A stretch of 37,702 nt of DNA from NCBI GenBank assembly GCA_028066245.1, contig JALCBR010000044.1:1-37702 (forward strand), read 5' to 3'. A program made the translations under genes and the position numbers. The stretch comes from Pirellulales bacterium. GTDB lineage: Bacteria; Planctomycetota; Planctomycetia; Pirellulales; S012-138. The notes under the pieces were generated by a model. That model was given only the letters and a program-made list of their open reading frames with translations, made no database searches and had not been told where the DNA came from. Below are positions 15,861 through 23,626 of this stretch, in pieces; within the stretch, counting starts at the first letter, position 1; each line of letters opens with the position of its first letter.

Positions 15861-18800
15861 CTAACCGTCACCGCCGCCACCAAACCCTTGCCCATCCTTT
15901 CCTTTGATGGCTCCGCCGGTTGCTTTGTCAGGTTCGGTGGTCTCCTCTTCAAGGGATGCCTCTGGTGACAACCCCGAGTCAAACACCATATATCCGGCCC
16001 AAAAGAACGGGTGTGAAGCGTTGAACTGTTCATCTTTGCGAGCCAGATGGATTCGCCCCTCATTGGCGGGATCAACAGGCAACTGCAACGCCAGGAAGAC
16101 ACAACGCTGCCAGGCTTCCGCAGCGGATGTTGAATCAAGCTCCTTGACGAACTCTCGGACAAGGTCGTAACAAGTTTGACCACCGTTGCGCCAACGGCTG
16201 ATCATGACGGTTCGAGTTCCCATCGACATCATTCCCATAACGCTGAGAAACATCTCATCGCCGGTGACTGCGGCGGTTTGCGTCTTCAGGCCATCTTCCG
16301 CCTTGGTGTGATAGCCCGGCATGATCATTTCCTGAGGAGCGCCAAAGGGGAGCGGGAACCAATCCGCCAACGTGATGGCTCCCCGTCCACCTTTCTCCGT
16401 TGACAAGGGCGACCAGTTGAAGGGCTTGGTTGCGCTGCCGGTGATCTCGTCCAAAATAACCAGCCGGTCAAACAAGGCTGAATACACGGCTGGTGAGACG
16501 GGCATCTCCTGAGGAATTGCCGCCGCGCCGGGGATGTCCCGTTCCATGGCCGAGACCGCATTCGCAATCAACTCTTCGGGTTCTGGAATGGTCATTCTCC
16601 CCGTGGCGACGGCCGTGCTGGGGAGAGCCGTCTTGTTCTTGGCCGTCGGGAGCATCAACCCCAATGTTGGCGAGTAGCGAACTTGCATACGCGAGATCAG
16701 CGACTCCGTCTGGTCACCATCAGTGGGAAGCTGCAACGCCTCAAACGGGACATACCAAAACAACCCGTCTGGCACCACGATAAGTTCGCTGACTCCTTCA
16801 GGCATTGTTTGTGCGCCGTAGATTGTTTCCATCAGATCGACCCCGGATTGCCGCCAATCCGTGTCGGCCAAGTCATCGCCGCGCATCACACGGTTGGGCC
16901 CAAAGTTCCCCAGTTGTCTGAGGAATGTTTTGACTGGCGTCAAAGCGCGGGTCACGGATGGAATGCGCCAACGACCGTAGACCTCTTGACCCTCTGCCTT
17001 GCCGATTTGGAAGACATAGGTGTTGCGACTAGTCTGGAAGAAGATCAACGCAAGTTGGCCGTCTTTCATCTCGCGTCGGATTTCCATCGTCGGCCGTGTT
17101 GCCGGGAACGATAGCGACGACACCTGGCGGCACACCGACATCTCGCGCAACAAGACCTCTTGCGACTGACTGACCATGGCCAGCTCTTCCAGCAGTGTGG
17201 CTTGTTGATGCTGCTGTTGCTGATCGACAATCTTCCACGGCAATTCGCGAAGTTGCGTTTGCAGCCGCGCAGCGTTCTCAGCTAGGCCTGCATAGGCCGG
17301 ATACTGCGTCAACAAGTCTCTTCTCAACAAAAGTTGGTCAGGCGAGAGCTTTTCTTCCGGACCTTCCAGCAACCAACGCAGCCCTAATAGTCGACCACCC
17401 AGGGGCAATTCGCGGAAAAAACGATGTCGGCGAGCGAGATCTGCAATCTCCAAGGCCGCGTCGTTATCTTCCCGCGCCACGGCTAACTCAAACCAGTTTT
17501 CATACACGCGGTCATGAGGGGACCTCAGCATGGCCAGTGTACCCAACGGGTCCAGCAACCAATCTGATCGCGCCGGTTCTCGCAGCACAAACTCATACAG
17601 GCGGAGCGCCTTGATATCTGTAATCAGCCCTCGGGAAACCCTGTCGTCCACCAATTGCATGTGCAGCAGCCATCGTGAAGACCCTTGGGAAGTGCGCTGC
17701 AGTGCATCCGCCAGAGCCGTATCTCCGGCTCCCATTTTGCCAGCCTGATAATTTGCAATGGCCGTCAAGTGCTTGAAGCGAGTGCCGACCAGGCCACTCC
17801 CCATATCCCGGCGGGCGAACGCTCGCACCGTCTGGGTGAGAAATTGCTGAGCCTGTCGTGTATTGCCAGCAACGAGAGACTCTTCTGCGCCATCCAACGA
17901 GAGTGTGGCAACCAAGTGCATCAGCTTCTCGCGACGAGCCCAGCCTGCGGCGGCCTGCATAGGCGCATACGCGGCTTGCCGGTTGGAGAGTTGCGTGCAA
18001 ACGTACGCATTGTGGAATGCTTGCTCCATCAACGTCGGTCCGGCTGGATACAGATAGTACGCCTGGGCGTATGTCGCTTCGTTAAAGTTGTCAACGGCCT
18101 CGGAGAAGTCTCCCCGCTCCATCGCAATGCTGCCCATTTCATAGAAAGCAATCGGCGTCAATGGATGGTCATAGAGACCGCCCATCAATCGTCCACGCTG
18201 AAACAGCGCATAGGCTTCGCCTTCGGAGTTGTTCATCCTGGCAACCAACCCGCGCAAGATATCGCCGAAGCATTGCGAATAGTGGTTAGGCGGAAAAGTT
18301 GTCGCCAAGGCGTTATCCAGTTTGGAGACAATTGCCTCGTGTTGACACGCAGGCCCCGTCAGCTCTCTGTACCGCTGCATGGCAACGGCCGTGGATCGAA
18401 TGATCTCCATTGCGTTGAGCGGGTACTTTTGCGCGTTGTTGAGCGCTCCGCCTGGGATTGGGATGAGCCCTCCGCGGTTCATCAAAAGGTTTTCGCCAAG
18501 ATTGGCGACCTGAACGTTTTGACGCTTGGTTTGCCCCCAAGGAACGTTGACGGGCGCGAACGGCCTAATCTGCTGCTGGATGGGCCAATCGATCTTTAAC
18601 GGCCAATCCGACCATCGCAAAAACTGCAACAAGGCGTTTTCATACTGTTGCAGCGCTTCGGCAAACTGCCCCTGCTTATAAAGGCTCTCGCCGATGGCAA
18701 CGTGGTAACAAACCGCGTCGACGAATCGTCCGTTGGCACCCCGGGGGGACCCCCGTAGGCTATCACCCGCCGCATCGAGTGCGTTGGCAAGTTCGCCCTC

Positions 18801-18986
18801 ATCCAAAAACTTGTAGGCCAAATGGTATTCCATGGACGGAATGGGATTCCGCGTGTTGTTGGGAAAGCGGTCCTGTAACGCCCGGCTGCGGGCGGCGCGG
18901 TTCTGCGCCGCCGCTGGCCACGCCAGGACCATCAACAACAGGCAAATCCCCAAGAGAAGCCGACGCGAGTCGAGCATGGATTGCAT
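15861..18986 (-). CDS. Secreted TPR protein with CHAT domain lacking the catalytic dyad
   Basis: A 1041-residue protein with a clear signal peptide (R-R-L-L-L-G-I-C-L-L-L-M-V-L-A-W-P-A-A-A, residues 8-27). Residues about 45-500 are helical repeats of TPR type. Residues about 610-1000 resemble a CHAT (caspase-like) domain: L-I-V-V-P-D-G-L-F-W-Y-V-P-F-E-A-L, Y-S-P-T-L-G-L-M and G-T-R-T-V-M-I-S-R-W-R. The expected catalytic His segment (family H-F-A-T-H-G) reads R-L-V-I-L-D-E-I, and the Cys segment (L-S-A-C-x-T) reads I-M-P-G-Y-H-T, so both residues appear missing. The C-terminal 30 residues are Gly-rich. Export from the cytosol is unusual for CHAT proteins. A scaffold role is more likely than protease activity. 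It is monocistronic, with two hairpins in its leader. Confidence 0.8.
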   Translation of the reverse strand: MQSMLDSRRLLLGICLLLMVLAWPAAAQNRAARSRALQDRFPNNTRNPIPSMEYHLAYKFLDEGELANALDAAGDSLRGSPRGANGRFVDAVCYHVAIGESLYKQGQFAEALQQYENALLQFLRWSDWPLKIDWPIQQQIRPFAPVNVPWGQTKRQNVQVANLGENLLMNRGGLIPIPGGALNNAQKYPLNAMEIIRSTAVAMQRYRELTGPACQHEAIVSKLDNALATTFPPNHYSQCFGDILRGLVARMNNSEGEAYALFQRGRLMGGLYDHPLTPIAFYEMGSIAMERGDFSEAVDNFNEATYAQAYYLYPAGPTLMEQAFHNAYVCTQLSNRQAAYAPMQAAAGWARREKLMHLVATLSLDGAEESLVAGNTRQAQQFLTQTVRAFARRDMGSGLVGTRFKHLTAIANYQAGKMGAGDTALADALQRTSQGSSRWLLHMQLVDDRVSRGLITDIKALRLYEFVLREPARSDWLLDPLGTLAMLRSPHDRVYENWFELAVAREDNDAALEIADLARRHRFFRELPLGGRLLGLRWLLEGPEEKLSPDQLLLRRDLLTQYPAYAGLAENAARLQTQLRELPWKIVDQQQQHQQATLLEELAMVSQSQEVLLREMSVCRQVSSLSFPATRPTMEIRREMKDGQLALIFFQTSRNTYVFQIGKAEGQEVYGRWRIPSVTRALTPVKTFLRQLGNFGPNRVMRGDDLADTDWRQSGVDLMETIYGAQTMPEGVSELIVVPDGLFWYVPFEALQLPTDGDQTESLISRMQVRYSPTLGLMLPTAKNKTALPSTAVATGRMTIPEPEELIANAVSAMERDIPGAAAIPQEMPVSPAVYSALFDRLVILDEITGSATKPFNWSPLSTEKGGRGAITLADWFPLPFGAPQEMIMPGYHTKAEDGLKTQTAAVTGDEMFLSVMGMMSMGTRTVMISRWRNGGQTCYDLVREFVKELDSTSAAEAWQRCVFLALQLPVDPANEGRIHLARKDEQFNASHPFFWAGYMVFDSGLSPEASLEEETTEPDKATGGAIKGKDGQGFGGGGDG

Positions 18987-19518
18987 ATCTGGCCTCGTAG
19001 GTAATCGCGAGTTCCGTTACTCGCGGTGAAGCGGCCATCAGGCCGCGAAACGGGGGTTGGTCAGGGTGCCTTCCCGGTGACAACCGAGATCCGCTAGCAA
19101 TCGCTGAGGCAACTCAAACAACTGCCGTCCCCCGTTCCTTCTTGATTCGCACACCTGGTGACGCATTGTGTCACAACGGATCGCGTCCGTTCATTCCTCG
19201 TTGCCTGAGCTGAAAGCCAGCACAGCCAGCGTGGCCGCAGCAAGTGTGCATATCTACCACGATACCGTTTTGCACGAGACTGGCAAAACAAGTTCGCCAA
19301 ATGGCGTAAATTCCGGGCGCCGTGCCAGCATGCCAGCAACACACAGGACAATCCGATGCCCACGCGGAGCGACTCACCGCGGATTTTCTCATTTGCTGAA
19401 AGTCGGCCGGATTGTTGGACGATAACGATACTAACGAACAATCGGTCTGTGGCGCATGGCCTGTCCTTTCGCCACCGGTACTGCGCGCCGGAGAGCGAAC
19501 GAACATAGCGAGGGAACG
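18987..19518. other. Divergent intergenic region with two hairpins in the CHAT gene leader
   Basis: No gene is supported in these 532 bases. Near the CHAT start, CGCGAGT (19006-19012) pairs with ACTCGCG (19019-19025), and GCGGCC (19031-19036) pairs with GGCCGC (19041-19046) around ATCA. Both lie within 60 bases of the minus-strand start codon and could form in the mRNA leader. Promoters for both flanking genes should be here, but I cannot place them. Confidence 0.5.
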
Positions 19519-19782
19519 ATGAAGACATCCAAAGGGCGTATTCGGGCAATGCTGTGTGCCGCTGGCTTGACGATCGCTGGCTTTGCAACCGGGTGTCAGG
19601 TGGAGATTGGCGGTCAGACGCTGCCCAGTCCCTACTATCAGTTTGACGACGTCCAATACTACGCTCCGGGACCAGAATTCAAGCTTTCCAACGAAGCCGC
19701 GGCATTGCGATCTCGTGCTGCTGAGACCATCGCGCCCGGCATCGGTCGAAACGACCTGCCACCGGGAGAAATCTTGCGGTAG
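19519..19782 (+). CDS. Small putative lipoprotein of unknown function
   Basis: An 87-residue product. The N-terminus M-K-T-S-K-G-R-I-R followed by A-M-L-C-A-A-G-L-T-I-A-G-F-A-T-G-C is a typical lipoprotein signal, with the lipidated Cys at about residue 27. The mature 60 residues have no recognised domain and contain Y-Y-Q-F-D-D-V-Q-Y-Y-A-P-G-P-E-F, then an Ala/Arg-rich helix and P-P-G-E-I-L-R at the end. ATG at 19519 is chosen because GAGGGA lies 4 bases upstream and the signal peptide starts there. The open frame extends further upstream but encodes no export signal. A hairpin terminator follows. Confidence 0.75.
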   Translation: MKTSKGRIRAMLCAAGLTIAGFATGCQVEIGGQTLPSPYYQFDDVQYYAPGPEFKLSNEAAALRSRAAETIAPGIGRNDLPPGEILR

Positions 19783-19806
19783 CGCTCGGATATTCGGATA
19801 GAAAAC

Positions 19807-19840
19807 AACGACGCCGTCCATTCGGTCGGCGTCGTTTGTT
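19807..19840. terminator. Hairpin terminator between the lipoprotein and PDZ genes
   Basis: AACGACGCCG (19807-19816) pairs with CGGCGTCGTT (19827-19836), with loop TCCATTCGGT, followed by TGTTTG. A-rich sequence precedes the stem, so it may also act on the minus-strand PDZ gene that converges on it. Confidence 0.8.
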
Positions 19841-19874
19841 TGCGCATGCGATAGTGATCCGCTGCTCGGGCGGC

Positions 19875-20660
19875 CTACCAGTCAACTCCGAAACCGTTAA
19901 TGCGTAGACTCCCGCCACGGCGGTTGAGATAGAGTCCGTTGCCGCCGTAGTAGCCCGGATATCCAGGCCCGAAGCGATTGTTGTAGTAGCCATTGCGGCC
20001 CGAGTAGAAGTAGTCGCGCGGGCCGGCCGTGCCGTAGTATGGATACGTGTTGTAGCCGCGGCGAAACGGGTCATCGTAGTACGGAGTATAGTACCGGTTG
20101 CCGCGTGAGTTATAGCGGCGGTTACTGTTGGAGGATCGCCCAAGATAGCGATCATCCTGAAACTGAGCAGGCCGTTGCGGCTGAACGTCGCCAACCGGTC
20201 CTTTATTGCGTAGATCTACTTCCCAGTCCTGTGCGCGCGCGTCACGCCAGATGACAAGCTTGACGCGGTCGTTCTCGACTTCTTCCGCCACGACATCAAT
20301 CACGGTATCGGGATTGGAAACTTTTTGATCGCCCACGCGCATGATGTAGTCGCCCCGACGCAACCCAGCATTAAACGCGGGACTGCCGCGTACGACGTCC
20401 GTTATTAAGACACCGCCACCGGCAGATTGCCCCAGCATCACACCCATGCGCGGTCGTGGAGCATCGGGCTTTTCCTGCGATGCGGGTGGTGCCGGCAAAG
20501 GGAGTTCTTCCGGAGGCGGTAGTGTTTGTGATGTGGCGTTCTTGTCCGGCGGTGATACGGCTGGGGGCTGCCCATCCTGGGCCACACTCGCTTGCGGGCC
20601 AAGTAGCACGACCGTCAGCCCCAACGTCAAGCACGCCATGAAACCTCGTGTTGATGACAT
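19875..20660 (-). CDS. Secreted PDZ-domain protein with Tyr/Gly/Arg/Asn-rich tail
   Basis: A 261-residue exported protein. The signal peptide is about residues 1-28 (F-M-A-C-L-T-L-G-L-T-V-V-L-L-G-P-Q-A-S-V-A). A Pro-rich linker (about 32-68) leads to one PDZ domain (about 70-150) with G-V-M-L-G, V-V-R-G-S-P-A-F-N-A-G-L-R-R-G-D-Y-I and V-S-N-P-D-T-V. There is no protease domain, so it is a binding module rather than an HtrA/DegP enzyme. The last ~90 residues are dominated by Tyr, Gly, Arg and Asn (R-R-Y-N-S-R-G-N-R-Y-Y, Y-P-G-Y-Y-G-G-N-G). ATG at 20660 is fixed by AGGAGGG at 20670-20676, 9 bases upstream; a longer in-frame start at 20693 is less likely. Monocistronic. Confidence 0.85.
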   Translation of the reverse strand: MSSTRGFMACLTLGLTVVLLGPQASVAQDGQPPAVSPPDKNATSQTLPPPEELPLPAPPASQEKPDAPRPRMGVMLGQSAGGGVLITDVVRGSPAFNAGLRRGDYIMRVGDQKVSNPDTVIDVVAEEVENDRVKLVIWRDARAQDWEVDLRNKGPVGDVQPQRPAQFQDDRYLGRSSNSNRRYNSRGNRYYTPYYDDPFRRGYNTYPYYGTAGPRDYFYSGRNGYYNNRFGPGYPGYYGGNGLYLNRRGGSLRINGFGVDW

Positions 20661-20999
20661 TTGCTCAATCCCTCCTGTGAGAAAAGAAGCCAAATATTCC
20701 CATCGCCGGGCCTAGGGAATTATACGACAGATCGCATTGGCAAGTCTGCCAGAAGTGCAACCGTTGTTCCAAACGATTGCAAACTGCCGAGCGATCGAGA
20801 CTGGCGATTGCTAACTTATTGAAATTGCGAAACCTGCGGCATCACAGCGAATTCAGGTGTCCGGATAAACATTCAACGCCAACAACGTGGCTTTGTAAGA
20901 AACTCCAAAACTGCAGCCCAACCAAACCGGGGCTCAACCGCTCGTTGGACCGAAGCACTGATCAGCCGGCGGGCAGGGCTGAAACCGCACTGGCTCCGC
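20661..20999. other. Intergenic region, nothing recognised
   Basis: These 339 bases lie between the DUF983 gene stop and the PDZ gene start, both on the minus strand. Apart from the PDZ ribosome binding site at 20670-20676 I see no gene, strong hairpin or clear promoter. Confidence 0.5.
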
Positions 21000-21410
21000 C
21001 TATTGCTGCGACTTGTCGAAGAACACGTCCATGCCAAGCCAAAAAGCCCTGGCGTGCCGAAAGAAGAGTAGTGGAAAGGCTACGCAAAACGTGGCCAATG
21101 GCCAAAGCTGCGCATCCGGAGTAATTCCGTATCCAAGGTAGAGCGTGAAAAACACGGCCAGCGCGATGATGGTTGTTAGGCCGTAGTTGAAGTAGATCGA
21201 ACCGAGGTAAAACCCGGATTCGCGGACCAGGTCCAAGCCGCAGTGATCGCAACTCGCGTTCATGCTTAGGAAACCTCTAAAGAGCTTCCCTTGTCCACAA
21301 CGTGGGCATCGTAGACGACAGCAACGCCAGAAGACTGTCCAAAACCGCAGCGGCGTTTGGCCGGAAGGCGGAGGATTGGAGGGGACGTCGGTCGGTGGGG
21401 ACTGGTTCAT
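21000..21410 (-). CDS. DUF983-like small membrane protein with zinc-ribbon Cys pairs
   Basis: A 136-residue product. The N-terminal half has R-L-R-C-P-R-C-G-Q-G-K-L-F-R-G-F-L and then C-D-H-C-G-L-D-L, two C-x2-C pairs as in DUF983 proteins. Two membrane helices follow: Y-F-N-Y-G-L-T-T-I-I-A-L-A-V-F-F and L-A-T-F-C-V-A-F-P-L-L-F-F. The function of the family is not established. ATG at 21410 is used; an in-frame TTG at 21458 would overlap the upstream gene by 14 bases and has no ribosome binding site. It is the last gene of the minus-strand glycan locus and may be co-transcribed with the GT-C gene just upstream. Confidence 0.8.
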   Translation of the reverse strand: MNQSPPTDVPSNPPPSGQTPLRFWTVFWRCCRLRCPRCGQGKLFRGFLSMNASCDHCGLDLVRESGFYLGSIYFNYGLTTIIALAVFFTLYLGYGITPDAQLWPLATFCVAFPLLFFRHARAFWLGMDVFFDKSQQ

Positions 21411-21444
21411 AGCGCAAATCAGCGGAGTCACGCATTTTTCAGAC

Positions 21445-23352
21445 TCAATGGAGTTCAATCAAGCGGTAGCGGCGCCGATGGCCACCGATTGCCGCGCTTT
21501 CGTATTCGAGCACGGGAGTCACTGTTTCGGGAGCATCTTTTTCAGCTTGAGCGATCAGCTTGCTCAGCGTGGCGTTGAAATGCGTTTCTCCATCGAGCGA
21601 TTCCGCCAACAATACGTGCGAAAACCCGGCGGTACGGAGTTTTGCGGAAGCCTCCATGCCGTCCAACCCCTGCTGGTAGCCTGTTTCTCTCCGCCAGATG
21701 TTTTCCCGCGTGACCGGACAAGGAAAGTAATACATCCGATAATCCTGAGACAGGATGCACGCAGCTCTTGGCAGTTGTTGCAACGCAAACTGCGCGGCGA
21801 GATATGTCGGCTCCTCTCGCTGCAAAAATGTCGCACGTGATTCCACACCCAAAGCAACTGCAACATGCTTCCTTGCCCGATACAACGGCAACAAGGCCAT
21901 CAGCGCTAGCGCTCCCGCAATCATGCCGCGCGTTATCAATGCAGGCAGGGCGGCAAACCGGCAAGTTTCTACCAGCAGCCATGTGGCGGCTAGAATCAAC
22001 ACGGGAACAGCTGGCAACAGGAAGCGGAGATTTTGCCGCAGTGCAAACCAGATCATGAAATAGCAAGCCGCGAAGATCAGCAGAAAACCCAAGCCTCGTA
22101 GCCTGCGGGCAAACAGCACGCCCGGCAGAGTCGCCAGAAACAGACAACCGAGTTGATGTCCCCGACCGCCAAACGCATCCGGCTTCATGGTCAAATGCCA
22201 TGGCGCACCGGCGAGATCGGCAGCATTCCAGCCCAATGGCCGCTTGCTTTCCCGAATCGTGTCGGGACCGTTTGCGTTTCCTGCCAAAGAGGCAAAGAAC
22301 GGGTACACGGGATTCCCGCGATGCCATGCCGCACGAATGTACCATGCGGATGCGATCAAGAACGCGATGGCAAACACCACGACAGCGCCGCGCGCTACAG
22401 TTGACCATTCCACTTGACGACGAAGCACTCGCCACGCGGTTGCTAGAGCCAATGCCACCACAAAGATCAACGCAACGTATTTGATCGCCAGTGCAGCGCC
22501 GGCGGCCAATCCGGCCCGCAGAATCCAGGTGCGTCTCGCTGTCCGCTTGTCAGGTTCTCCCTCCAAGAGATATCTTCGCCAGGCGATCAAGCCCAACGTT
22601 GTAAACGCCGCCAATGCAATATCGTTAAGCGGCGATGTCATCTGATTAGACACCGCTGGTATCAGCAAGGCGATTGCCCCTGCGGTCACAGCCCAGTCCC
22701 GTCCGAGTAGGTCCCGCGCCAGACTCATCACCGCCATGGCGAACAGCACGCCCAATCCCCAGTGAATCAATTGTGCGGTGACTGCCCCTTCCAAAGCCAT
22801 TCCCCAGGCAAACCAGATCTCAGTCAACAAGGGAAACGTCGCATTATCGTGCCAAGGCACAAACAAGATCGCTTCCGCTTGCAGAAACTGCTTCGGCAGT
22901 TCCAAGTGATAACACAAGGCATCCCCGGCCGTGGCCGGAGAAAGTGCAGACACCATGGAGCCCGCCAACGCAAAGAGGCAAGCGAGAAAGAGTCCTTGCT
23001 GCCACCAGTTGGGCGGACCGGCGACATTGTGACTGACAGGTACTATCTCGCTTCCCAGTGAAATTGTACCCGTGCCAATCCTTCTGCATCTCTGTCGCCA
23101 GATCTGCCCCAGAGCCCAACCACATCCGGCAACGGTGAGTACGCGAATCAACACGAGATCGAGACATCCGATGAGTCCTAACCCGGTTAGTAGAGTGCCG
23201 GCGGTGATCAATCCGATCGCGAAACTCCAAGCCTGCCGGCTGAGCGCGTCTTCACCGGAAATTGCCCAGCGACGCACGAGTGGATACCCCAGTCCCCACG
23301 CCGTGAGAGCGATCGCCATGAAGGAAATCAACGAATGAAGTGTGTTAACCAT
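21445..23352 (-). CDS. Membrane glycosyltransferase of the GT-C type (ArnT/PMT-like)
   Basis: A 635-residue polytopic membrane protein with roughly 11-13 hydrophobic helices. GT-C enzymes use polyprenyl-phosphate sugars to glycosylate lipids or proteins on the outer face of the inner membrane. The first outer loop has P-A-T-A-G-D-A-L-C-Y-H-L-E-L-P, with an acidic residue soon after the first helices as in the ArnT/PMT family. S-P-L-N-D-I-A-L-A-A-F follows in a later loop. The last ~130 residues are a soluble domain. ATG at 23352 is chosen because the first helix begins there (M-V-N-T-L-H-S-L-I-S-F); a TTG at 23409 would add 19 basic residues. It lies inside the glycan locus, 19 bases after a small membrane protein gene. 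The acceptor is unknown. Confidence 0.8.
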   Translation of the reverse strand: MVNTLHSLISFMAIALTAWGLGYPLVRRWAISGEDALSRQAWSFAIGLITAGTLLTGLGLIGCLDLVLIRVLTVAGCGWALGQIWRQRCRRIGTGTISLGSEIVPVSHNVAGPPNWWQQGLFLACLFALAGSMVSALSPATAGDALCYHLELPKQFLQAEAILFVPWHDNATFPLLTEIWFAWGMALEGAVTAQLIHWGLGVLFAMAVMSLARDLLGRDWAVTAGAIALLIPAVSNQMTSPLNDIALAAFTTLGLIAWRRYLLEGEPDKRTARRTWILRAGLAAGAALAIKYVALIFVVALALATAWRVLRRQVEWSTVARGAVVVFAIAFLIASAWYIRAAWHRGNPVYPFFASLAGNANGPDTIRESKRPLGWNAADLAGAPWHLTMKPDAFGGRGHQLGCLFLATLPGVLFARRLRGLGFLLIFAACYFMIWFALRQNLRFLLPAVPVLILAATWLLVETCRFAALPALITRGMIAGALALMALLPLYRARKHVAVALGVESRATFLQREEPTYLAAQFALQQLPRAACILSQDYRMYYFPCPVTRENIWRRETGYQQGLDGMEASAKLRTAGFSHVLLAESLDGETHFNATLSKLIAQAEKDAPETVTPVLEYESAAIGGHRRRYRLIELH

Positions 23353-23371
23353 GCGTGAAGAACAAGTTGCT

Positions 23372-23575
23372 CTACAACGAACTGACCATCGCCGCGACCC
23401 ATGTGACAACGACCAGTATCACCCATAAGGTGATTGTCCAAGCCTTCCAAGCTGGCATGTGCGGTGGAGCACTCTCGCGACCTGCCCAGGCAAAGCGACG
23501 GATGACGCGCTTGGCGGTACTCAATGACTGCCCGGGCGGCGAGGTCTCCGTCAATCGAGTCTTTTGCGTTGCCAT
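23372..23575 (-). CDS. Small C-terminally anchored membrane protein
   Basis: A 67-residue product with a polar, basic N-terminal part (about residues 1-40; T-A-K-R-V-I-R-R-F-A-W-A-G-R-E) and a single strong C-terminal membrane helix (A-W-T-I-T-L-W-V-I-L-V-V-V-T-W-V-A-A-M-V). This arrangement, the tight fit between the GT9 gene (51 bases) and the GT-C gene (19 bases), and the same strand support a real gene. No family is recognised and there is no clear ribosome binding site before ATG 23575. It may help assemble or recruit the neighbouring transferases, which is inference only. Confidence 0.55.
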   Translation of the reverse strand: MATQKTRLTETSPPGQSLSTAKRVIRRFAWAGRESAPPHMPAWKAWTITLWVILVVVTWVAAMVSSL

Positions 23576-23626
23576 GTTTGATATTGTTGACGTAAGTGTT
23601 GCGCGCAAAGTGATCGCAAATTGATG

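Noticed and set aside
21542-22435. 297-codon frame overlapping the GT-C gene on the same strand
   Set aside because: It is a shifted frame rich in Arg, Ser and Cys, without the membrane helices seen in the true frame.
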